Assembly (NCBI RefSeq): GCF_036013645.1
Contig: NZ_CP107869.1
Location: forward strand, 9,672,001 to 9,736,000
DNA from: Streptomyces sp. NBC_00490
GTDB lineage: Bacteria; Actinomycetota; Actinomycetes; Streptomycetales; Streptomycetaceae
DNA: 64,000 nucleotides
Direction: 5' to 3'
The stretch's first letter is position 1. Each line of letters starts with the position of its first letter. Of this stretch, positions 1-9,200 are shown piece by piece. The position numbers and the translations under genes were made by a program. Below the pieces are notes generated by a model. It searched no databases, was not told where the DNA came from, and worked only from the letters and a program-made list of their open reading frames with translations.

Positions 1-137
1 CCATGCGCAAGGCATGAGGCCCCGGGCGACTTGAGCGACGAGCATTCGAGTCTTCCGCATCGGTGATCGACTCGCAGCTCGATTTCTCCGTGGACGTCGC
101 GGACCTTCACCGATTGTCCGGGCAGTCCCCGCAGGGC

Positions 138-698
138 TCAGATGCGTACGACGGCGAAGTCGGGCAGGTCGGGGTAGAGCTGTTGCCTTGTCTCCGTCAC
201 GCACTCCACGACGACCGGCTCGTCGCGGGCGGTGACGGCGAAGTCCGTGGCGTTCTGCTCGGTGCCGGCGACGCGCACCCCACGGCCCTCGAGGCACTCG
301 CCGACGGCTCGTCTCAGCGACTGGTCCATGACCTTGCGGTGCTGTTCGACGTATGTGGGCTCGATCATCGACAGATGGCCGAGGTTGCAGCGTTGGACCC
401 GGTCGTTGTACGTCGCGGGGTCTCCCGACGGTGTGATGTCGTACAGCAGACTCAGTCCGTCGATCGGGCTGGTCACCGGCGCACCGGTGCGGTAGCCGCT
501 GTCCTCGACGCAGCCGAGGAAGCGTGTGATCGCGGTGCGGTACTCGCCCGCTGTCACCCGGTCGTCCCGTAGTGCCCACTGCTGGCCCGGAAGGGGCACG
601 TCCTCGTTCGCCCCTTGCGCACCGCTGTCGGTGCCGGAGGCGCAGCCCGCCACCGCGGCTGCCGTCAGCAGCGCGGTGGCGAGGAAGCGGAAGCGCAC
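138..698 (-). CDS. Putative lipoprotein of unknown function
   Basis: This 186-residue protein begins with a lipoprotein signal: positive start, hydrophobic stretch and lipobox VAGC with the acceptor cysteine at residue 19. It is predicted to be anchored on the outer face of the membrane. The mature part has several spaced cysteines (in CVEDSGY, CNLGH, CLEGRG, VECVTE), which suggests disulfide bonds. No catalytic motif is visible. It lies 3 bases downstream of the small secreted protein gene at 702-1067, so the two are probably co-transcribed. Lipoproteins of this general form occur in actinobacteria beside exporter genes, but the next downstream gene lies outside the window. Function is unknown. 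Confidence 0.8.
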   Translation of the reverse strand: MRFRFLATALLTAAAVAGCASGTDSGAQGANEDVPLPGQQWALRDDRVTAGEYRTAITRFLGCVEDSGYRTGAPVTSPIDGLSLLYDITPSGDPATYNDRVQRCNLGHLSMIEPTYVEQHRKVMDQSLRRAVGECLEGRGVRVAGTEQNATDFAVTARDEPVVVECVTETRQQLYPDLPDFAVVRI

Positions 699-701
699 CT
701 G

Positions 702-1067
702 CTAGCTCCTGGTCACGTTGCAAGAGTCGCAGCCCCAGTGCAGCCCGTTGGCGGCTCTGGTGGTGGAGGTGTGCGAGGTGTAGGCGTTCTCGCTCGACCC
801 GTAGGCGCGAGGTGTCCACCAGCCGGTGCCGTACTCGATGGCCGAGCTCAGCCGACCGCTGCAGTCGCCGCTCTGCCTGCGGGTCTGGGCCCAGTTGTAG
901 CTGCCGGTGAACCCGCTGGAGACGTAGTTCGTCCCGCAGGAGCGGCTCACCGCCCGGTTGTTGCCGAGCGCCTGCGCTGACGGCGTCGCGAGAGTCGAGA
1001 CCAGCACGGCGAGGACACCCGTCGCCGCCACCTTCGACAGCCGTCTGCCCGCGAGAATTCGTCCCAT
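702..1067 (-). CDS. Small secreted protein
   Basis: The product has 121 residues. The ATG at 1067 is chosen because AGGAGGAG stands just upstream of it; a longer in-frame extension to 1226 lacks this site. Residues 1-34 form a classic Sec signal peptide ending near PSAQA. The mature part of about 85 residues is rich in Ser, Thr, Tyr, Trp and Asn, with four cysteines (SCGTNY, GDCSGR, WGCDSCNV). This resembles small secreted actinobacterial peptides, some of them bacteriocin-like, but no family match can be shown here. It is the first gene of a likely operon with the lipoprotein at 138-698. Confidence 0.75.
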   Translation of the reverse strand: MGRILAGRRLSKVAATGVLAVLVSTLATPSAQALGNNRAVSRSCGTNYVSSGFTGSYNWAQTRRQSGDCSGRLSSAIEYGTGWWTPRAYGSSENAYTSHTSTTRAANGLHWGCDSCNVTRS

Positions 1068-1227
1068 CACTTCTCCTCCTAGATGGAAGCCAGAGCCGGA
1101 CGTGAGCCCTGCGGCGCACGTCCCGGTTGGCGCGAACTCATGTTCCCGGGCCGTGACCGCTGCTGTCATGCTCATGCGACCCTGCTGAAACATCGCAGAT
1201 GAGGGACCTGAGCACTGGGGGAACACC

Positions 1228-2220
1228 TTGCTCCGCTTTCATTTCACACCTGAGGACCTGACCAGACTCAGGATCGCCACCGCACCGCACCCGCTGTGGG
1301 AGATCGCAGCGAGCCTGCACCGCTTCCAGACCCTCGAAGGGCGGTGGGCCTATGCGCCCTGGTACCGCACCGCGCGCTCCGCGTTGTGCAACACCGGACT
1401 CGACCGCGCGGTACGGACCGTGCTGCTGCCACTCTTCCCGCGGGCGAGCTACTTCCCGGACTTCCTCACCCCGGCAGACGGCGCCGCGGGCCTCGACGCC
1501 GGGCTCGAATCCATCCTGGCCGCACCGGACCGCCAGGTCGCCCGGGAAGTCACCGAGCTCCGCGAGATCGTCGGCGCTCCTGCCTGGACCCGCAAACTCA
1601 CCGACGGCGCGATGCGAGAGCAGCTTGTCCGTGCGTTACGCGCCTACCACCACGTCGTGATCTCTCCGGTCGAGGAGCGCATCCATGAACGTCTGCACGC
1701 CGAGCGCACCCGCCAGACCCGCACGCTGTGCGGTACGGGAATCGAAGGCGTGCTGAACACCCTGGCGCCCTCGATCCGGTGGCGCCCGCCCGTCCTGGAA
1801 CTCGCCAAATACCCGACCGAGTGCGACATCCACCTCAACGGCCGCGGGCTGCTCCTCATCCCCTCGTACTTCTGCTGGAACACCCCGGTCTCCCTGGCCG
1901 ACCCCGACCTGCCACCCGTACTGCTCTACCCCCTCCACCACTCGCCCGCCGCCCCCCAGGGCGCCGACGGCCACCTACCGCTGCACGCCCTGCTCGGCAC
2001 CACCCGCACCGGCATCCTGCGCGCCGCGGCCACCGGCGCCACCACCACCGAGGCCGCCCGGCACGCCGGTGTCACCCCCACGACCGCGAGCCACCACACG
2101 ACGGTCCTGCGCGACGCCGGCCTGATCACCAGCCACCGCCACGCCAACACCATGCTGCACGCCCTGACGCCCTTGGGGGCGTCCCTGCTGCAACAGAACG
2201 AATGGCATCGCGTCCACTGA
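1228..2220 (+). CDS. ArsR-like winged-helix regulator, DUF5937 type
   Basis: This 330-residue protein begins at a TTG. It has the layout of Streptomyces DUF5937 regulators: a large N-terminal domain (about residues 1-240) of unknown ligand, then a C-terminal winged helix (about 250-325). The helix segment TTEAARHAGVTPTTASHH looks like the recognition region of ArsR-type repressors. It is divergent from the secreted peptide and lipoprotein pair, so it may control that pair through the shared 160-base region. This link is inferred from position only. Confidence 0.85.
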   Translation: MLRFHFTPEDLTRLRIATAPHPLWEIAASLHRFQTLEGRWAYAPWYRTARSALCNTGLDRAVRTVLLPLFPRASYFPDFLTPADGAAGLDAGLESILAAPDRQVAREVTELREIVGAPAWTRKLTDGAMREQLVRALRAYHHVVISPVEERIHERLHAERTRQTRTLCGTGIEGVLNTLAPSIRWRPPVLELAKYPTECDIHLNGRGLLLIPSYFCWNTPVSLADPDLPPVLLYPLHHSPAAPQGADGHLPLHALLGTTRTGILRAAATGATTTEAARHAGVTPTTASHHTTVLRDAGLITSHRHANTMLHALTPLGASLLQQNEWHRVH

Positions 2221-2419
2221 CCGCGTGGGATGGCGTCCCGCCGAGGACATGGGGCGCCATCGCTGCGGTGAGTCTCGCCCGCACCGCCGGGAACCACCAC
2301 GCACGGCCTGATGACAGCGGCGTCATCGCGGCCGGGCCGGCGCCGGCTGTGACGGCCCTGTGGCCGGAGGAGTGGCTTCCGTCATACTCCGGTTGCCCCC
2401 GCCCTGGTGAGGTGACCGG

Positions 2420-2776
2420 ATGCGTACCGCACTTTCCGCCCTGCGCGGCCGTCTGGCGCCACTGCTGGTCCACCTCCTGATAGGTGTCCCCGCGGCCCTC
2501 GCCATCCTCTGCACGCGCTGGTACATCGCCTACGGCCACTGCGAGTACGACGACCTGGACCGCCCGGACCTGGACGGCTGCACCTACGACCAGATCGAGG
2601 ACGGCGGCTTCGCGCTGATCGCCATGATCCTGTTCGGCACTCTGGTCCTCCTCCTGCTCCTCCTCTTCGACGTCCTCCGCCCCCTGTATCGCGGCCGCCC
2701 CCTCACACCGCGCCTGTGGACCCTGCCGGCACTCCTGATTCCGTACGTGGTGTACGTGACGAACGGGGGATGGTGA
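2420..2776 (+). CDS. Small integral membrane protein
   Basis: The 118-residue product has about three membrane segments: residues 13-35, 70-92 and 98-115. Between the first two is an acidic loop with two cysteines (GHCEYDD, DGCTYDQ) that could be disulfide-linked outside the cell. GTGAGGTGACCGG precedes the ATG and can serve as ribosome binding site. It stands alone, with no obvious operon partner. No known family is recognised. Confidence 0.75.
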   Translation: MRTALSALRGRLAPLLVHLLIGVPAALAILCTRWYIAYGHCEYDDLDRPDLDGCTYDQIEDGGFALIAMILFGTLVLLLLLLFDVLRPLYRGRPLTPRLWTLPALLIPYVVYVTNGGW

Positions 2777-2936
2777 GCACTTGCCGACGCGCACTGGCAC
2801 GCGCGAAGGCAACGATGCGTTCCATGACGCGATACTCACCCGCGCGGGACGCACGGTCCACGGAATCGCAGGCCACCGAGAGGAGCCGCCAACGGCGTGG
2901 CCCGCATCTGGCGTTGGCGGTTAGGCTGCGGCCGAG

Positions 2937-3206
2937 ATGAGTAGGGAAGACAGGACCGAGACCGCCTGCCGGATCTGCGGATACGACGATGGCGACGCGG
3001 TGTTCAACGAATATGGAGTGCCGCAGTACGTCATCTGTCCTTGCTGCTACAACGAGTCCGGTATCGGCGACGACAACGTGTCACAGGTCCGTGAGCTGCG
3101 CGGATAGTGGGTTGCCAGCGGCCTCTTGTGGCACGACCCGAAGTTCCGGCCGGCCGACTGGGACCTGGTGAAGCAGCTCGGCAACATTCCGCCCGAGTGG
3201 CGTTGA
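2937..3206 (+). pseudogene. Cysteine-rich CPCC-type small protein broken by an in-frame TAG
   Basis: From ATG 2937 the frame encodes a zinc-ribbon-like protein with CRICGY near residues 11-16 and CPCCYNESG near 34-42, a pair typical of small CPCC-type proteins. After codon 56 the frame meets TAG at 3105-3107, immediately after ELRG. It then continues without any shift for 32 codons to a TGA at 3204, ending in the family-like tail LGNIPPEWR. The downstream part keeps coding character, so the stop looks recent. Either a 56-residue protein is made or the gene is dead. A sequencing error cannot be excluded. Confidence 0.7.
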
Positions 3207-3409
3207 CCGGGAACGTCGAGTAGAGCTGTCTGGTGGGCCGCCGGCGGTAGCAGATGAGGGTTGCGGCGATGCGGGTGGCGGAAGCCGCTCAGGGGGCTCG
3301 CGGTTCGCTTCCGGGTGTCTCGCTCGTGTGTGTGGCCGGCAGACTGTCAGGCGCGGTCGTCGTGCTGATCCCCTTCGAGGCTTCGGCACTGCGAAGATCA
3401 GCCGGTGGC

Positions 3410-4600
3410 TCACCGCCGGTCGACAGCCACACGGAGCCCGCGGATCACATAGCCCCCTATCTCGTCCTGGAACGTGACGCGGGGCGGAGTGAGCATGCGG
3501 ATGCCCTCAAGGGCGAAAAGGTGACCGAGGAAGACGTTGGCCTCCATCAACGCGATGTCGGCGCCGGGGCAGCGGTGCGGTCCGTCGCCGAAGGACAGGG
3601 CGGCCGCGTATCGGCCGGTCGTCGTCGGCCTGCCTGGCCGGACCGCTGTGGGGGTGTCGCCCACGGCCGCCGGGTCGGTGTTCGCCTCGTCCACGAAGAT
3701 CTCGACGAGCGCGTCACCGGGCACGGTGACCGGCCCGTCGGTGCTCGGCAGACGCAGGGCGCCGGTGGTCCTCCGCTTGAGGCGGGCGACCGCGGGCTCC
3801 AGGCGCAGGAGTTCGTGAATCACCGCCAGGCGTTCGCTCTCGCTCCCGGTCATGTAGCGCTCGCGCAGCGCGGCATCCGTGAACAGATGCCATGCGGCGA
3901 CGCTGATGAACTCCCGCGTGGTGACCATGCCGGCGGCGGCGTAGGTGAGGCACTCGCCGAGGATCTCGGCAGAGGAACAGCCCTCGGCGATCAGGTGCGA
4001 GATCAGGTTGTCCGCGGGCCGTTTGCGGTGGGCGCGGACGGCTGGGCGGACGTCGGCGAGGTAGATCCGCAGCCAGTTGCTGTTCTGGCGGAACAACCAG
4101 TAGATCCCGTGCCAACTGGTCAGCCCGGGCCTGCCGAATTCCTCGGGGAAGAAACGCTCCAGCCGACGCTGGATCCCGCGTCTGCCACGGGTCAGGCCGA
4201 TCACCTCGCACGCCACATCGATCGAGACGCCGAAGGTGAGGTCCTCCAGCCACGCCTCACCCGCGCTCTGCAGGGTGTCGAGGTGCCGGCGCGCGATGCG
4301 CTCGGTCAGTTCCCGGTAGTGCTCGTCCACGCGGCGGGGTGTGAAGTAGCGGGCGGTCTGCCGGCGGTGTTCGCGGTGCTCAAGCCCGTCGCGGTACAGC
4401 ACGGGCCGCCGGATCCGAGCGGGCAGCTTCTCCACGGTCTCGATCCCGAGGCCCGCCTGCACGGTGTCGGTGCTGCGCAGAACGGCACGTGCCGCGTGAT
4501 AGCCGCGTACCTGCCACGTGCCGTCGTCCCCGCGGTCGATCGGGCAGACGGGCTCGGTGCGATCCCTGCGAATCTTGCGTGCGTCGTCGGCTCGGTCCAT
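3410..4600 (-). CDS. Cytochrome P450
   Basis: The product is a 396-residue bacterial class I P450, a soluble heme monooxygenase fed by ferredoxin. The heme-ligand loop FGDGPHRCPG has the cysteine at about residue 344, the K-helix motif ELLR lies at 263-266, and the oxygen-binding I helix is AAAGMVTTRE at about 221-230. The usual acidic residue before the Thr pair is replaced by Val, which may affect proton delivery. The ATG at 4600 is preferred because GGAGG lies 9 bases upstream; an in-frame GTG at 4630 is possible. No ferredoxin or biosynthetic genes adjoin it, so the substrate is unknown. Confidence 0.92.
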   Translation of the reverse strand: MDRADDARKIRRDRTEPVCPIDRGDDGTWQVRGYHAARAVLRSTDTVQAGLGIETVEKLPARIRRPVLYRDGLEHREHRRQTARYFTPRRVDEHYRELTERIARRHLDTLQSAGEAWLEDLTFGVSIDVACEVIGLTRGRRGIQRRLERFFPEEFGRPGLTSWHGIYWLFRQNSNWLRIYLADVRPAVRAHRKRPADNLISHLIAEGCSSAEILGECLTYAAAGMVTTREFISVAAWHLFTDAALRERYMTGSESERLAVIHELLRLEPAVARLKRRTTGALRLPSTDGPVTVPGDALVEIFVDEANTDPAAVGDTPTAVRPGRPTTTGRYAAALSFGDGPHRCPGADIALMEANVFLGHLFALEGIRMLTPPRVTFQDEIGGYVIRGLRVAVDRR

Positions 4601-4766
4601 CGACTGCTGCCTCCGTCGTCGTGTCGACACCCTGGTGGGAGGAGCCCGCTGTCAGGCATGTGCGGCCAGACTTCACGATGGCCTGCCCGTGACGCCAGTG
4701 CCTCGTCCGCCAGGGACCGTGGCTCGTCCTCGACGCCCGGGCCGTGCTCCCGCCGGAAGCCCGGAG

Positions 4767-5987
4767 CTAAGGAGCGGTGGGCTGCTGCGGGGAGCGGAGT
4801 ACGAGCAGGGTGATCTCGCTGGGGGCGAAGATGCGGAACGGCGGGCCCCAGAAGCCGGTGCCGCGGCTGGTGTAGAGGAGGGTGCGCGTGCCGTGGTGGC
4901 TGAGGCCGGCGACGACGGGCTGGTCGATACGGACCAGGTGGTGGAAGGGCCAGATCTGGCCGCCGTGGGTGTGGCCGGAGAGTTGCAGGTCGATGCCCGC
5001 GTCTGCCGCCCGGTCGACGAACTTCGGCTGGTGAGCCAGGAGCAGAACGGGGAGATCGGGATCGGCGCCGTCCAGGGCTCCGGCGAGGTGGGCGCGATGG
5101 CCGGCCAGGCCGGAGGATTCGGCGGTGACGTCGTCCACGCCGGCGACCACGAGGGTGTCGCCGCCACGTTCGAGCAGCAGATGGCGGTTGCGTAGCGGTT
5201 CCCAGCCCAGCTCGTCCATCAGGTCGACCCAGCCCTGTGCCTCGCTGTAGTACTCGTGGTTGCCGGTGACGTAGACCCGGGCCCGGGTGGCCTGCACGGT
5301 GGCGAGCGGAGCAGCCTGGGCGCGGCGGCGCTCGGCCGTGCCGTCCGCGATGTCGCCGGTGTGGCAGACGAGGTCGGCCTCCAGTGTGTTCACGACCTCG
5401 CAGACCCGTGCCGACCAGCGGGCGCGGTCGAGGGGGCCGTAGTGCGTGTCGGTGATGAGAGCGACACGGGTGCCGTCCAGCCCGGCTCCCAGGCGCGGAA
5501 GCCGCAGGTCCAGTTCACGTACGCGGGGTACGCGACGGGCCTCGGCGTACCCCCAGGCAAGGAGTACGACGGCCACAGCGAGGACGGTCCACGTCACGAT
5601 GCGGGCCCGATCCTGTCCGTCCCCGACACCGGCCACGGTCAGGGCCGGCCGCAGCAGGACGCCGAGCAGAACGGACCAGGTGAACAGGACCCAGCTGCTG
5701 CCCAGCAGGGTGTCACCTATGATCGCCGCCCAGTCCTGTTGGCGCCGGCCATGGCCGCGCATCATCGCGAGAGGCATACCGATCAGGCCGATGACGAACA
5801 GGGCGGTGCCGACCAGAGTGACGGGCAGTGGCCAGTGCTGCCCGGAGTACAGCAGCACCCAGCAGGGCACAGCCCACAGCAGGACGGGTGCGACCAGGGG
5901 GATGTAGCGCATCAGCCGGTGCAGTCGGCTCGGTCGAGCCGCTTGCGCTTCATCGTCTGCCGGGCGGGTGTCGCTGGTGTTGGTCAC
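4767..5987 (-). CDS. Membrane-anchored metallophosphoesterase
   Basis: This 406-residue protein has an N-terminal membrane region of about four helices (residues 28-48, 55-75, 95-115, 130-147) followed by a calcineurin-like phosphoesterase domain. All metal-binding motifs are present: DTH at 180-182, GDI with D212, GNHE at 242-245, H319 in LLAHQP, and GHTHGG at 338-343. It belongs to the YkuE/YaeI-like group of membrane phosphodiesterases. The GTG start is supported by AGGAGGAG ending 5 bases before it. It appears monocistronic, and its physiological substrate is unknown. Confidence 0.92.
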   Translation of the reverse strand: MTNTSDTRPADDEAQAARPSRLHRLMRYIPLVAPVLLWAVPCWVLLYSGQHWPLPVTLVGTALFVIGLIGMPLAMMRGHGRRQQDWAAIIGDTLLGSSWVLFTWSVLLGVLLRPALTVAGVGDGQDRARIVTWTVLAVAVVLLAWGYAEARRVPRVRELDLRLPRLGAGLDGTRVALITDTHYGPLDRARWSARVCEVVNTLEADLVCHTGDIADGTAERRRAQAAPLATVQATRARVYVTGNHEYYSEAQGWVDLMDELGWEPLRNRHLLLERGGDTLVVAGVDDVTAESSGLAGHRAHLAGALDGADPDLPVLLLAHQPKFVDRAADAGIDLQLSGHTHGGQIWPFHHLVRIDQPVVAGLSHHGTRTLLYTSRGTGFWGPPFRIFAPSEITLLVLRSPQQPTAP

Positions 5988-6371
5988 GCTGCTCCTCCTG
6001 ATGCTCCGTCCCTTGAATCATGCCTCTTGCGGTGCCGGATGGCGGACGGAGCGGTCGTCGTACCGGAGGCCAGGCCCTGGCTTTGGCGTGATCCGTCGCT
6101 CATGCCCCGATTCTGGTGTGGCCTCAATTGCGAGAGGTCCCCGCGAACTCACCGAGTCGGCGGGGCTGTTGGAAAGTTGCGCGCGCGGTTCACGCAGAGG
6201 GGCCAAACCGAGCCCATCGCGCGGGGGAAGAAGGCGCAACGCATCCCGGGATCCGCCCCGAAGCGCATCCACCTACGTGAGAGCGGCCAGCCCTACGAGA
6301 TAGCCAGGACCACACCCCGCACCCCACGCGCGCCCTCACGGACCTGCCGCACGCGGTGAAGACCGGAGACC
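5988..6371. other. Intergenic stretch without a convincing gene
   Basis: No open frame here has good codon bias and a ribosome binding site. The stretch at 6181-6225 is an imperfect copy of one at 7654-7700 on the other side of the lipoprotein gene (see the repeat entries). Confidence 0.5.
6181..6225. repeat. Imperfect direct repeat, left copy
   Basis: This 45-base segment starts with GCGCGCGG and ends with CCATCGCGCGGG. It matches 7654-7700 at most positions after two small gaps. The two copies flank the lipoprotein gene at 6372-7493 in the same orientation. Confidence 0.5.
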
Positions 6372-7493
6372 TCAGTCGCCGAGTTCCGTTCCGCACAGCG
6401 TGGGCACGACGGTCTCCGGGTCGCCGCTGAGGGCCGTGGCCGTGACCCAGCCCGTCTCGCCGCTCTGGAGGGCCAGTTGGACCCAGACCGCGCTCGTCCT
6501 GCCATGGGCGGTGACCTCTTCGCCCTGACGCGAGCAGAGCGCCGGGTAGTCACCGCCGACTGCAATCGTACTGAGCACGGTGCCGGCGGTGTTCGGCTCG
6601 GAGCGGACCGGGGCGGAGGCCTCGCCGTGGACGGTGGTGGTGCCTGTGGGTGAGGGATCCGTCGGTGACGGGGAGGGCTCCTGGTCCTCGGACGGGGACG
6701 GGCTGGTCTCCGTCGGGGAAGCCCCATCGGCGGGGGCCGCGACGTAGATCGTTGCCGCTTGCCGCCCGCTCGCGGTGACCTTGTCGCCCGGCCCGGGAGA
6801 CCCGTCCCCGGCCGGAGGCAGCTGCACCGAACCGTCCGGGACAGTCGTGGGGACGACAACGCGGGTGACCGTACCCTCCGACACGTCCGCCGCCTCGGAG
6901 GCGTACTGCACCTGCAGGCAGGCGGATGACAGCTTGGCCACGGTGTCCGTCACGGAGTCCCCGGCGGACACCTCCGGCAGGACGAGAGCGACGTCACCGG
7001 AGTCCGCGCAGGAGGACGCCGACGCGCTCGGTACCGGCTCGTCCTGCGGTATGTCGGAGATCGTCAGCCTGCTGCCCGGCTCGGCATCCGTCATGTCGAT
7101 CCGGAGCTCGCCGCCCCGTGCCACCGCGAGTTCCTGGCCGTCGAGCGCCGGTTCGACCCGGCGGTCCGTCCGCACCAGATAAGCGGCTTCGACAAGGCCC
7201 TGTTTCGAACTGACGTACCGGAAGATCGCGGTGAGATAGCCTTCGGGGCTGACTGCGAACTGGTGTTCAACTCCCGTGTCCACCGAGAAGACCCCGATAG
7301 GAGTGACAAAGGATCGACCTACGCTAAAGGTGATCTTCCCTGATGAATCCAGTGTGAATGTCACCGGCGAGAATGTTGGAGTGAAGGAGACCGACGCATC
7401 GGAATCCTCCTCACACCCCGCCGCTCCCAACAGGCACAGCAACATCACACCAACTATGGGCAGGCAGAGCAGCTTTGATCGCACCGCACGCAT
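6372..7493 (-). CDS. Lipoprotein with C-terminal SH3-like domain
   Basis: The 373-residue product has a lipoprotein signal (LLCLLGAAGC, acceptor cysteine about residue 27), so it should be anchored outside the cell. A beta-rich N-terminal half (about 30-230) follows, then a low-complexity Pro/Ser/Thr/Glu linker (about 235-295). The C-terminal SH3b-like domain (about 300-373) contains RSEPNTAGTVLSTI and SGETGWVTATAL, features of cell-wall-binding bacterial SH3 domains. The ATG at 7493 has GGGGGAATC directly upstream; an upstream in-frame ATG at 7535 lacks a site. Its role is unknown; wall association is inferred. Confidence 0.85.
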   Translation of the reverse strand: MRAVRSKLLCLPIVGVMLLCLLGAAGCEEDSDASVSFTPTFSPVTFTLDSSGKITFSVGRSFVTPIGVFSVDTGVEHQFAVSPEGYLTAIFRYVSSKQGLVEAAYLVRTDRRVEPALDGQELAVARGGELRIDMTDAEPGSRLTISDIPQDEPVPSASASSCADSGDVALVLPEVSAGDSVTDTVAKLSSACLQVQYASEAADVSEGTVTRVVVPTTVPDGSVQLPPAGDGSPGPGDKVTASGRQAATIYVAAPADGASPTETSPSPSEDQEPSPSPTDPSPTGTTTVHGEASAPVRSEPNTAGTVLSTIAVGGDYPALCSRQGEEVTAHGRTSAVWVQLALQSGETGWVTATALSGDPETVVPTLCGTELGD

Positions 7494-7653
7494 GATTCCC
7501 CCGATTCCCCCGTGCACGCATATCGGCTCACGCATCGTAGCGTCGCGAATCTAGATCCCACCATGAATGTTACTGATTCTCGACCGACCGTTTAAATCTT
7601 TCGAATTCGAGATCGAGACAACAAGAAAGGGAATCTTGATCCCTGGCTGGAGG

Positions 7654-7700
7654 GCGCGCGGAGCGGTTCACGCGGGGCCGAACCGAGGCCATCGCGCGGG
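7654..7700. repeat. Imperfect direct repeat, right copy
   Basis: This is the partner of 6181-6225. It lies between the promoter side of the lipoprotein gene and the broken monooxygenase gene. It could be a trace of duplication or of a mobile cassette boundary. Confidence 0.5.
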
Positions 7701-7792
7701 CAGCGGACGACTCGATTCCCCAACAGCCCTACGCCGGACCCTGTCATGCTGAGCAGGTTCGAATCGATCCGCAGCACACCGTGGAGGTTCTG

Positions 7793-8860
7793 ATGCGTGC
7801 AGGCGTCGTCATCGCCGCGCAGCCCGGTGTGGAGGATCTGGCCGTGCGGGCCGAGGAGTTGGGCTTGCACAGTTTCTGGGTCAACGACACCCCGCTGGTC
7901 CAGGGCGACGCCTTCGTCGCCTTGAGCCTGTGCGCGAAGGCAACCAGCCGCATCAGGCTCGGCATCGGCGTGACCTCACCGGCGCTGCGTTCGGCCCCGG
8001 CCGCCGCGAGCGGGCTCGCAGCCTCAACGCCCTGGCACCGGGCCGGATCATCTGCGGAGTCGGCACCGGAAACGCTGCCCGGCGCGCCCTGGGCATGCGG
8101 CCGACCACGGCGGCTCAGCTGGAGAACTTCACTGCCGCACTGCAGGACCTGTGCGCCGGACGTTCGACCGAGTACCGCGAAGGTGACCGGGTGCGCGACA
8201 TCCGGTTCTTGCACGCCGGGGCGCACGTGAACGCCGCCGACCCGATCGAGTTCGTCGTGGCCGCGCTCGGGCCGCAGGCCGCCGGCCTCGCCGGCCGTCG
8301 CGGCACCGGCCTCATCTCCTTCGGACTGCTGGACCCCGCCGCTTGGCAGGCACTGCGTGATACCCGCCGCCACGCCGCCCAGGGCGCACCTCGCGGCCCC
8401 GACTACGTGGTCACCTCGCTCCACCTGCTCGACGAGAACGAGGACCCCCACGGCGACGCGGCCCGGGATGCCACGGGCCACCTCGTCCTGTCGCTGCTGG
8501 CCTACGCCGCGGACACGGCCGCCGACACACCCGCCTTCGCCGACCAACTCGGCCCCGGCGAACGCGAGGCCGTGCGGCTCCTCCTCGACCGGCGCGGCAC
8601 CACCGCCCCCGCGCCGGACCGGCACACCAAGCTCTACGCCATACCTCGGACGCATCGCACCACAGGACCGGGACCTCGTCCTGCCCTCGCTCATGAACGC
8701 CCTGGCCCTGGTCGGCACCCGCGACGACCTCCTCGCCCGTATCGCCGCCCTGGAACACGCCGGAATCGACGAACTCCTCATCCAGCCCGTGATCGACCCA
8801 CCCGCCGAGATGGCCCAGCTCGCGAAACTCCTCACGTCCGACGCGGCCCGAACCGAATGA
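7793..8860 (+). pseudogene. Luciferase-like flavin-dependent oxidoreductase with two frameshifts
   Basis: Three consecutive segments in two frames join into one LLM-class (bacterial luciferase-like, F420- or FMN-dependent) oxidoreductase of about 355 residues. The first runs from ATG 7793 (GGAGG 6 bases upstream) to about 8015 and ends in RLGIGVTSPAL. The second, about 8015-8640, is shifted by -1 and contains LNALAPGRIICGVGTGN. The third returns to the first frame from about 8640 and covers YLGRIAPQDRDLVLPS to the TGA at 8860. The two indels compensate but leave stop codons in the first frame. It is either a pseudogene or carries two sequence errors, and the domain order is otherwise intact. 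Confidence 0.8.
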
Positions 8861-9200
8861 CGGCAATCGCCGCCGCTGTCCTCACCCGGGAGACCAGCCC
8901 TAAGCCAGCGAGATTCACCTCTGGGATCTCGCCGGCGAAACGAACGGTAAATACGCGTACAGCGAGCGTCACTTGCTCTATGAAGAGTGCCGCCCGGATC
9001 CCGCTGTGCACAGTTCCCTCAGCCCCAACCCCGGCCAGGTAGGAAAAGTATCCTCGCGCTACGACGAGATAGATGGTGATGTCGTCGCCGCTGACCCTTG
9101 GCCCGTAAATCTTCTGCATGGCCGTGCAGTGAGTCGTGGAAACTGCGACCACGTCATGCGGAGCTTCTTCTCCCCACTCGCGACACCAATTCTTGACCAC
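8832..9200 (-). CDS. Hypothetical protein, possibly a remnant
   Basis: This is a 122-residue frame with lower GC than its neighbours. It contains YGPRVSGDDITIYLVVARG, which resembles the beta-strand-rich C-terminal part of small exported Streptomyces proteins. No signal peptide or good ribosome binding site is visible, so it may be a 5'-truncated gene. Its end overlaps the convergent broken monooxygenase gene by 29 bases. Confidence 0.35.
   Translation of the reverse strand: MVKNWCREWGEEAPHDVVAVSTTHCTAMQKIYGPRVSGDDITIYLVVARGYFSYLAGVGAEGTVHSGIRAALFIEQVTLAVRVFTVRFAGEIPEVNLAGLGLVSRVRTAAAIAVIRFGPRRT

Noticed and set aside
1..137. Reverse-strand frame from GTG 110 to the window edge as the next gene of the peptide-lipoprotein operon
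   Set aside because: Only 36 codons are visible, with no clear ribosome binding site or recognisable start sequence.
3105..3107. TAG as pyrrolysine or programmed readthrough codon
   Set aside because: No pyrrolysine system is known in Streptomyces and no readthrough signal is visible; a mutation or sequence error is simpler.
3254..4813. 519-codon forward frame opposite the P450 gene
   Set aside because: It is the antisense shadow of the P450 frame caused by high third-position GC; no family motifs.
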